A stretch of 5,055 bases of DNA from an uncultured Eubacteriales bacterium (GTDB lineage: Bacteria; Bacillota; Clostridia; Christensenellales; UBA1242), in the NCBI GenBank assembly GCA_900557585.1, contig USTJ01000059.1:1-5055 (forward strand), in the 5' to 3' direction. The notes beneath the pieces are model-generated. The model did not search any database. It was not told where the DNA came from and saw nothing but the letters and a program-made list of their open reading frames with translations. A program made the translations under genes and the position numbers. How positions within the stretch are numbered: the first letter of the stretch is position 1; each line of letters begins with the position of its first letter. Below are positions 1 through 3,874 of this stretch, piece after piece.

Positions 1-630
1 GCAAAAGAGTTTGATGACAAACTTGACATTACTGGAACAATCTTGACAAAACTTGATGGTGACACTCGTGGTGGTGCTGCGCTTTCAATCAAAGCCGTAA
101 CCGGAAAACCAATCAAATTCTGCGGAACTGGTGAAAAGATTGGAGACCTTGAACCTTTCTATCCAGACCGCATGGCTTCGCGTATCCTTGGAATGGGTGA
201 TGTTTTAACACTTATTGAAAAGGCACAAGCAAACATGGACGAAGCCCAAATGAAAAAACTTGAAGAAAACATTCGAAAGAATACTTTCACTTTTGATGAT
301 TTCTTGCTTCAATTTGAGCAACTTTCAAAAATGGGAAGTTTAGGCGACCTAATATCAATGATTCCTGGATTTGCTGGAAAAATCAGACCAGAAGACATTG
401 ATGAAAGCAACATCAAAGTGTACAAAGCAATCATTCAATCAATGACTCCAAAAGAAAGGGTGAATCCAGACCTTATCAAAGCAAGTCAAAGAAAACGTAT
501 TGCGAAAGGAAGTGGAACTTCGATTCAGCAAGTGAACCAACTTATCAAACAGTTTGAGCAAACCAAACTTATGATGAAAAACCAAAACAACCCACGTCTT
601 CAAAAAATGATGATGGGTAGAAGATTTTAA
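1..630 (+). CDS. ffh: Signal recognition particle protein Ffh, C-terminal part (5' end outside window)
   Basis: This is the GTPase protein of the signal recognition particle, which binds 4.5S/6S RNA and the signal sequences of nascent membrane proteins and delivers ribosomes to FtsY. The frame is open from base 1, so the gene is cut by the window edge; 209 residues remain of a family usually about 430-500 long. In this fragment the G4 motif TKLD is at residues 16-19, followed by GDTRGGAALS. The closing GTGEK loop is at 42-46 and the hallmark PFYPDRMASRILGMGD at 52-67. The methionine-rich M domain fills the rest. It includes SMIPG near residue 119 and the RNA-binding helix-turn-helix with RKRIAKGSGTS at 164-174. 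The protein ends in a short Met-rich tail, MMMGRRF, and the C terminus looks complete. It lies 55 bases upstream of rpsP, as in many Bacillota. Confidence 0.97.
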   Translation, partial: AKEFDDKLDITGTILTKLDGDTRGGAALSIKAVTGKPIKFCGTGEKIGDLEPFYPDRMASRILGMGDVLTLIEKAQANMDEAQMKKLEENIRKNTFTFDDFLLQFEQLSKMGSLGDLISMIPGFAGKIRPEDIDESNIKVYKAIIQSMTPKERVNPDLIKASQRKRIAKGSGTSIQQVNQLIKQFEQTKLMMKNQNNPRLQKMMMGRRF

Positions 631-637
631 TATAAAC

Positions 638-664
638 CAAGCCAAATGCTTGCGGATATATAAT
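638..664 (+). promoter_or_regulatory. Small hairpin and TATAAT hexamer in the ffh-rpsP gap
   Basis: A short inverted repeat pairs CAAGC (638-642) with GCTTG (648-652) around a 5-base loop. It is not followed by a T-run, so it is not a standard intrinsic terminator. A perfect TATAAT (659-664) lies just upstream of the strong Shine-Dalgarno AGGAGG (672-677) of rpsP. I see no good -35 hexamer at 16-18 bases, and the implied start site would fall almost on the Shine-Dalgarno. The hexamer may therefore be chance in AT-rich DNA. A weak internal promoter or a processing hairpin for rpsP is possible but not established. Confidence 0.25.
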
Positions 665-685
665 TTATAACAGGAGGAAAAAATA

Positions 686-982
686 ATGGCAGTTAAAATG
701 AGACTTACAAGACTTGGAGATAAAAAATCACCATTTTATCGTATTGTCGTTGCAGATTCAAGAAAAGCAAGAGATGGAGAATATGTAGACCTTGTTGGAA
801 CATACAATCCACTTGTAAACGAGAACGATGTTAACATTGATCTTGAAAAAGCAAAAAAATGGCTTGCTAATGGTGCTCAACCAACCGACACTGTGAAGAT
901 GCTTCTTCAAAAAGTTGGTGCAATTGAAGCAAAGAAACCAGTTGCAAAAAAATCAACAAAAAAAGCACCTAAAGCAGAATAG
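686..982 (+). CDS. rpsP: Small ribosomal subunit protein S16
   Basis: S16 is a primary-to-secondary 16S rRNA binding protein needed for 30S assembly. The 98-residue product has the S16 N-terminal signature [11 protein letters not shown] (residues 3-13). This is followed by the conserved [17 protein letters not shown] (15-31) and VGTYNP (37-42), then the helical segment with the W59 region. The tail, about residues 82-98, is rich in Lys and Ala, a variable extension common in this family. The ATG at 686 is chosen because a consensus AGGAGG (672-677) sits 8 bases upstream and the protein starts exactly at the family N terminus. khpA starts 17 bases after the stop codon, so the two are almost certainly cotranscribed and both end at the terminator at 1231-1263. 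Confidence 0.98.
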   Translation: MAVKMRLTRLGDKKSPFYRIVVADSRKARDGEYVDLVGTYNPLVNENDVNIDLEKAKKWLANGAQPTDTVKMLLQKVGAIEAKKPVAKKSTKKAPKAE

Positions 983-999
983 TGTTTGCGAGGTGGAAC

Positions 1000-1227
1000 A
1001 TGAAAGAACTTTTAGAGTATATTGTGAAACAAATCGTTTCAAAACCAGAAGAAGTTGAAGTTTCTGAAACAACCTCTGGAAACAATGTTGACCTTGTTGT
1101 TAAAGTTGCAGAAGATGATCTTGGCGCTGTGATTGGAAAAAGCGGAAAAGTTGCAAACTCAATCAGAAGCGTTGTAAGAACAAGTGCAAAGAAATTTAAC
1201 AAACGCGTAAACATTAAATTTATGTAA
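1000..1227 (+). CDS. khpA: KH-domain RNA-binding protein KhpA (YlqC/UPF0109 family)
   Basis: This is a 75-residue single-domain KH protein. KhpA homologues bind RNA, usually with KhpB/Jag, and in Gram-positive cocci influence cell division and small-RNA levels; the role here is inferred from the family. The KH nucleic-acid-binding GxxG loop is visible as GKSG at residues 46-49 within LGAVIGKSGKVANSIRSVV, preceded by the beta-strand VDLVVKVAEDD (30-40). The ATG at 1000 is preferred because GAGGTG (990-995) lies just upstream and the product then starts with MKELLEYIVKQIV, the usual family N terminus. A GTG at 982 overlapping the rpsP stop would add six residues but lacks comparable support. 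Position directly after rpsP is the classic arrangement (ylqC in Bacillus). It is the last gene before an intrinsic terminator. Confidence 0.93.
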   Translation: MKELLEYIVKQIVSKPEEVEVSETTSGNNVDLVVKVAEDDLGAVIGKSGKVANSIRSVVRTSAKKFNKRVNIKFM

Positions 1228-1230
1228 AAT

Positions 1231-1263
1231 AAAAAGATGATGGCTTTTGGCTATCATTTTTTT
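1231..1263 (+). terminator. Intrinsic terminator after khpA
   Basis: An 8-base-pair stem (1237-1244 with 1250-1257, one G-T wobble at 1242/1252) closes a 5-base loop. A run of seven T follows at 1257-1263, its first base forming the outermost stem pair. The A-run at 1231-1235 can extend the pairing into the T-tract, so the element could also act weakly in the reverse direction. It starts 4 bases after the khpA stop and ends the ffh/rpsP/khpA transcription unit. Confidence 0.85.
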
Positions 1264-1502
1264 ATGCATGTTTTTACGATGAAGATTAAAAATCTTTGAT
1301 TTTTAATGTGATATTAAACTGAAGTGTTATTTGACTTACTTTGACCTTTACTAGTGTTGAAAATTTTTTTAATCGTGTTCCATGATAGAGTGTAGTGTAA
1401 TGTAATAGTGTTTTATAAAGCCACGCGGTTTATCTGCACAAAATTATAAATCATATTTATATCATTATTGTTGTTGGATAGTTTACTCATAAAAACATGC
1501 AT
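1264..1502. repeat. 13-base inverted repeat with arms 213 bases apart (possible small-element termini)
   Basis: Bases 1264-1276 (ATGCATGTTTTTA) are the exact reverse complement of 1490-1502. The left arm begins immediately after the T-run of the khpA terminator. Both outer flanks are TTT, which would fit a 3-base target duplication but is weak evidence in such AT-rich DNA. The enclosed 213 bases encode no transposase. The layout would suit a miniature inverted-repeat element, but one copy alone cannot show mobility, and the match could be accidental. Confidence 0.25.
1285..1307. repeat. Perfect AT-rich hairpin downstream of the khpA terminator
   Basis: ATTAAAAATC (1285-1294) pairs perfectly with GATTTTTAAT (1298-1307) around the 3-base loop TTT. 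The stem is AT-rich and has no clear T-tract after it on either strand. It is a weak candidate for a back-up terminator, an RNA 3'-end structure or a protein-binding palindrome. Confidence 0.4.
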
Positions 1503-1583
1503 TTTATATTTTAAAACTGTAATTAAATCTATATCATTATTACGGCTAAGCATAATAGAATGATATTCGTTTTTATATTTCAT
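1413..1583 (-). CDS. Doubtful 56-residue ORF on the minus strand of the spacer
   Basis: Reading the minus strand from an ATG at 1583 gives 56 codons before a TAA whose complement is 1413-1415. The product starts MKYKNEYHSIMLSRNNDI and ends FVQINRVAL; it matches no family I recognise. It contains an internal repeat: NNDID and NNDIN lie 24 codons apart, encoded by an exact 12-base direct repeat. There is no Shine-Dalgarno sequence ahead of the ATG, and an in-frame stop lies two codons upstream. It could be a small gene, the remnant of a longer one, or a chance open stretch, which is most likely. Confidence 0.15.
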   Translation of the reverse strand: MKYKNEYHSIMLSRNNDIDLITVLKYKMHVFMSKLSNNNNDINMIYNFVQINRVAL

Positions 1584-1647
1584 ATCTTATATAATTATTT
1601 TTAGATAGTGGTGCTCAAAATTTAATTATTTTAAAAAATATTCTGTC

Positions 1648-1663
1648 TCACAGCGTCACAGCG
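1648..1663. repeat. Tandem 8-base repeat TCACAGCG x2
   Basis: Two exact adjacent copies of TCACAGCG (1648-1655 and 1656-1663) stand out as a GC-richer patch in very AT-rich surroundings, about 85 bases upstream of the rimM -35 element. Tandem octamers upstream of a promoter can be activator sites, but nothing here identifies a binding protein. Confidence 0.5.
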
Positions 1664-1730
1664 TTTTGTATTTATTGCTTTTATGAAAAATTTAATTTTT
1701 GGCTTTATGATTTGATAAAATGTGAGCACT

Positions 1731-1753
1731 ATTTTCAAAATGTCTTTGAAAAT
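1731..1753. promoter_or_regulatory. Operator-like inverted repeat over the -35 element of the rimM promoter
   Basis: ATTTTCAAA (1731-1739) and TTTGAAAAT (1745-1753) form a perfect 9-base inverted repeat with a 5-base centre. The right arm contains the proposed -35 hexamer TTGAAA (1746-1751). A dimeric DNA-binding protein sitting here would compete with RNA polymerase, so a repressor operator is a reasonable inference. Alternatively the palindrome is a by-product of AT-rich composition. Confidence 0.4.
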
Positions 1754-1773
1754 GAGATGAGATGTGATATACT
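1746..1773 (+). promoter_or_regulatory. Sigma-70/SigA-type promoter for rimM-trmD-rbgA
   Basis: A -35 hexamer TTGAAA (1746-1751) and a -10 hexamer TATACT (1768-1773) are separated by 16 bases. The -10 is preceded by TG with one base between (TGATATACT, 1765-1773), an extended -10 element. Transcription would start at about 1779-1781. That is close to the Shine-Dalgarno GAGG (1780-1783), giving a very short 5' leader. The promoter lies downstream of the khpA terminator and is the only strong candidate for the second half of the cluster. Confidence 0.65.
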
Positions 1774-1790
1774 TTATGCGAGGTAGAAAA

Positions 1791-2318
1791 ATGGACAATA
1801 AAATCTGTGTTGCAATTGTGCGCAAGCCACAAGGAATTAAAGGCGAAGTTAAAGTTTCTGTTTTGATGGACAATCCAGAACTTATCAAAAAGATAGATAA
1901 ACTTTATCTTGACTCTGGCGAAGAGTTGAATGTGAAAAGAGTTTTCAATTTGGGAACTGAATATGGAATTGGTTTTGAACAATTTTCAAATCCAGAAGAA
2001 ACTTTGAGAATCAAAAATAAAAATCTTTATGCCGATAAGAATGTTGTTCGTGAACTTCTTCATAACAACAATTTTTTCATTGCAGACCTTATTGGCAAAA
2101 CCGCAGTGTTTGAAGATGGAACCGTTGTTGGCGAAATTACAGATATTGAGAACTATGGCTCGTCTGATGTTGTTTTTGTGAAGAGTGATACATTTTCAAA
2201 TCTTTGCTTTGCGAACACTGGGGACATTTTTCTTTCAATTGATGAAAAGAACAATCAAGTGAAAATTGACAAAGAAAAATTTATGCAAACAAAAATTTGC
2301 GACCAAGATGAGGAATAA
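1791..2318 (+). CDS. rimM: Ribosome maturation factor RimM
   Basis: RimM binds S19 and the 30S head and is needed for efficient 16S rRNA processing and head assembly. The 175-residue protein is of normal length. The N-terminal barrel begins MDNKICVAIVRKPQGIKGEVKV, matching the family motif (G/A)xxGIKGEVKV at residues 13-22. The C-terminal PRC barrel begins about residue 95 (FFIADLIG) and continues with GTVVGEITDIENYGSSDVVFV (110-130). The ATG at 1791 is chosen because GAGG (1780-1783) lies 7 bases upstream and the protein starts where homologues do. An in-frame ATG at 1776 and a GTG at 1764 would lie at or before the likely transcript start. trmD begins one base after the stop, a coupling common in bacteria. 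Confidence 0.95.
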   Translation: MDNKICVAIVRKPQGIKGEVKVSVLMDNPELIKKIDKLYLDSGEELNVKRVFNLGTEYGIGFEQFSNPEETLRIKNKNLYADKNVVRELLHNNNFFIADLIGKTAVFEDGTVVGEITDIENYGSSDVVFVKSDTFSNLCFANTGDIFLSIDEKNNQVKIDKEKFMQTKICDQDEE

Positions 2319-2319
2319 A

Positions 2320-2988
2320 ATGAGAATTGACATTTTAACGCTTTTTCCAGAAATGTTTGATGCACTCAAACATAGTCTGATTGGAAAGGCGACTGATAAA
2401 AATCTTTTGCAAATTAACGTTATAAACATTCGCGACTTTTCAAAAGATAAACACAAGAAGTGTGATGACTATACCTATGGCGGTGGAAGCGGAATGCTTA
2501 TGACACCTCAACCAATTTATGATGCAATGACAAGCATAGAAGGATATGAGAAAGCACATAAAATTTATTTGAGCCCTTGTGGCAAACAATTGAAGCAAAG
2601 CGTAGTAAAAAGTTTGACTTTCTTTGACCATATCATATTGCTTTGTGGTCATTATGAGGGTGTGGATCAACGAATTATTGATTTGCTTATTGATGACGAA
2701 ATTTCAATTGGTGATTATGTTTTGACAGGAGGGGAACTTCCAGCAATGGTTTTGATTGATTCTGTTTCAAGATACATTCCTGGTGTGCTTGGAAATGAAG
2801 AGTCGGTTGTTGATGAAAGTTTTTCGCAAAACAATCTTGAATATCCACAATACACACGACCTGTTGATTTCATGGGACACAAGGTTCCAGATGTTTTGAT
2901 TTCTGGTGATCATGCAAAAGTTGATTTGTGGAGAAAAGAGCAATCTGAAAAAATTACAAAAGAACGCCGTCCTGATTTGAAAAATTAA
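2320..2988 (+). CDS. trmD: tRNA (guanine37-N1)-methyltransferase TrmD
   Basis: TrmD transfers methyl from S-adenosylmethionine to N1 of G37 in tRNAs with G36, suppressing +1 frameshifting; it is essential in most bacteria. The product is 222 residues. It begins MRIDILTLFPEMF and carries YGGGSGMLM (53-61). The trefoil-knot SAM site is LLCGHYEGVDQR (107-118) and EISIGDYVLTGGELPAM (127-143). The catalytic segment SRYIPGVLGNEES (150-162) includes R151, followed by D165 in DESF; these correspond to Arg154 and Asp169 of characterised enzymes. LEYPQYTRP (173-181) and the RRPDL tail also match. It is slightly shorter than E. coli TrmD (about 255) but no motif is missing. The ATG at 2320 has GAGG at 2310-2313 inside the end of rimM; an ATG at 2266 lies within rimM and would add residues not found in the family. 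Confidence 0.97.
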   Translation: MRIDILTLFPEMFDALKHSLIGKATDKNLLQINVINIRDFSKDKHKKCDDYTYGGGSGMLMTPQPIYDAMTSIEGYEKAHKIYLSPCGKQLKQSVVKSLTFFDHIILLCGHYEGVDQRIIDLLIDDEISIGDYVLTGGELPAMVLIDSVSRYIPGVLGNEESVVDESFSQNNLEYPQYTRPVDFMGHKVPDVLISGDHAKVDLWRKEQSEKITKERRPDLKN

Positions 2989-3019
2989 ACATGGCGATTT
3001 TATTTATAGGAGAAAGAAA

Positions 3020-3874
3020 ATGAAGATAAACTGGTTTCCTGGACATATGAAAAAAAATCTAGACACAATGAAAGAGAACATCAAGAAAATTGATGTTGTT
3101 TTATATGTGCTTGATGCTCGCGCTCCTTTTTCTTGTTTGAATCCTAAAATTGATGAGATTGTTGAACATAGAACAATTTTATATGTGATAAATAAAATTG
3201 ATTTGATTGAAAAATCCGATGCCGATAAAATTGTTTCTTGTTTTAAAAAACAAAACAAAAATGTAATTGCTCTTCAAGCAACTGCATCTTCAAACCGAAA
3301 TATTTTGCTTTCAAAATTAAAGGAACTTGTTTCTGAAAAATATGAAAACAGGAAGAGCAAAGGAATTGAACCTGTCTTCAAAGTGATGGTTATTGGAACT
3401 CCAAACACTGGAAAATCAACAATTATAAACACCCTATATGGTCAAAAAAAAGCAATCACTGGCGACCGTGCTGGAGTTACAAAAGCAAATCAATGGGTGA
3501 AAATCTCGGACAATTTTGTTTTGCTTGACACACCGGGAACTCTTTGGCCAAAACTTGAAAACGAAAAAATTGCAACAAATTTGGCATTTATTGGAAGCAT
3601 TAAAACCGAGGTTATCGACCAAGAAGAACTTGGCTATGAACTTGCAAAATATTTGATTGACAACCACAAAAACAAACTTTCTGCGCGTTATGGAATCTCT
3701 AATTTTGAACAAGACTACATTGCAATTTATGATGAAATTTTAAAGAAAATGGGTTGTCTGATTCGCGGTGGCGAGGTTGATTATAACCGTGGCACAACCA
3801 AACTTTTAGATGATTTTCGAAGTGGAAGAATTGGAAAAATATGTCTTGACAATATAGATATATTTTGTAAATAA
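3020..3874 (+). CDS. rbgA: Ribosome biogenesis GTPase RbgA (YlqF family)
   Basis: RbgA is a circularly permuted GTPase that promotes late 50S assembly in Bacillota. The 284-residue length is normal. It begins with the family hallmark NWFPGHM (4-10). Motifs follow in permuted order: G4 NKID (58-61), G5 region TAS (88-90), G1/P-loop GTPNTGKST (126-134), G2 with T154 in AGVT, and G3 DTPG (170-173). The C-terminal RNA-binding domain ends in GCLIRGGEVDYNRGTTKLL and DFRSGRIGK, the usual end of the family, so the protein looks complete. AGGAGA (3008-3013) lies 6 bases before the ATG. The gene follows trmD after 31 bases without rplS between them. No terminator follows. Its stop codon lies at the edge of the repeat array described next. 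Confidence 0.96.
   Translation: MKINWFPGHMKKNLDTMKENIKKIDVVLYVLDARAPFSCLNPKIDEIVEHRTILYVINKIDLIEKSDADKIVSCFKKQNKNVIALQATASSNRNILLSKLKELVSEKYENRKSKGIEPVFKVMVIGTPNTGKSTIINTLYGQKKAITGDRAGVTKANQWVKISDNFVLLDTPGTLWPKLENEKIATNLAFIGSIKTEVIDQEELGYELAKYLIDNHKNKLSARYGISNFEQDYIAIYDEILKKMGCLIRGGEVDYNRGTTKLLDDFRSGRIGKICLDNIDIFCK

Larger units (their letters stand above)
1264..1745. other. Long AT-rich spacer splitting the translation cluster
   Basis: About 480 bases separate the khpA terminator from the rimM promoter. I see no tRNA, rRNA, SRP RNA or recognised riboswitch and no protein-coding gene I would trust. In many Bacillota the equivalent gap is short and holds at most ylqD. The spacer holds a 13-base inverted repeat with distant arms (1264-1276 and 1490-1502), a perfect AT hairpin (1285-1307) and a bulged hairpin around 1415-1433 with a GC-rich centre. 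It also holds a 12-base direct repeat (1458-1469 and 1530-1541) and a tandem 8-base repeat (1648-1663). One minus-strand ORF of 56 codons is listed separately. It could be regulatory DNA, a decayed gene or small-element remnant, or plain spacer. Confidence 0.6.

Noticed and set aside
969..1214. 81-residue minus-strand open frame over khpA
   Set aside because: It lies entirely opposite the well-supported khpA gene and the rpsP end; no family resemblance.
982..1227. GTG start at 982 for khpA
   Set aside because: It overlaps the rpsP stop and adds residues before the family N terminus, while ATG 1000 has a good Shine-Dalgarno.
1285..1307. Second intrinsic terminator after khpA
   Set aside because: The stem is perfect but AT-rich and has no following T-run; kept only as a hairpin.
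1264..1760. tRNA, SRP RNA or riboswitch in the spacer
   Set aside because: No cloverleaf, GGTTCRA-type arm, SRP RNA core or recognised aptamer elements were found; the composition is too AT-rich and the structures too short.
1631..1982. Two minus-strand open frames reaching from rimM into the spacer
   Set aside because: Both are mostly antisense to rimM, and their hydrophobic Phe/Ile-rich translations are typical of complementary AT-rich coding strands.
3434..3712. 92-residue minus-strand open frame over rbgA
   Set aside because: It is antisense to the GTPase and C-terminal domain coding of rbgA, with no independent signal.
3846..3874. Promoter for the repeat array (TTGACA at 3846-3851)
   Set aside because: The -35 is perfect, but nothing better than TAAATA or AAATAA lies at 16-17 bases, no Shine-Dalgarno follows, and the hexamer lies in conserved rbgA codons.
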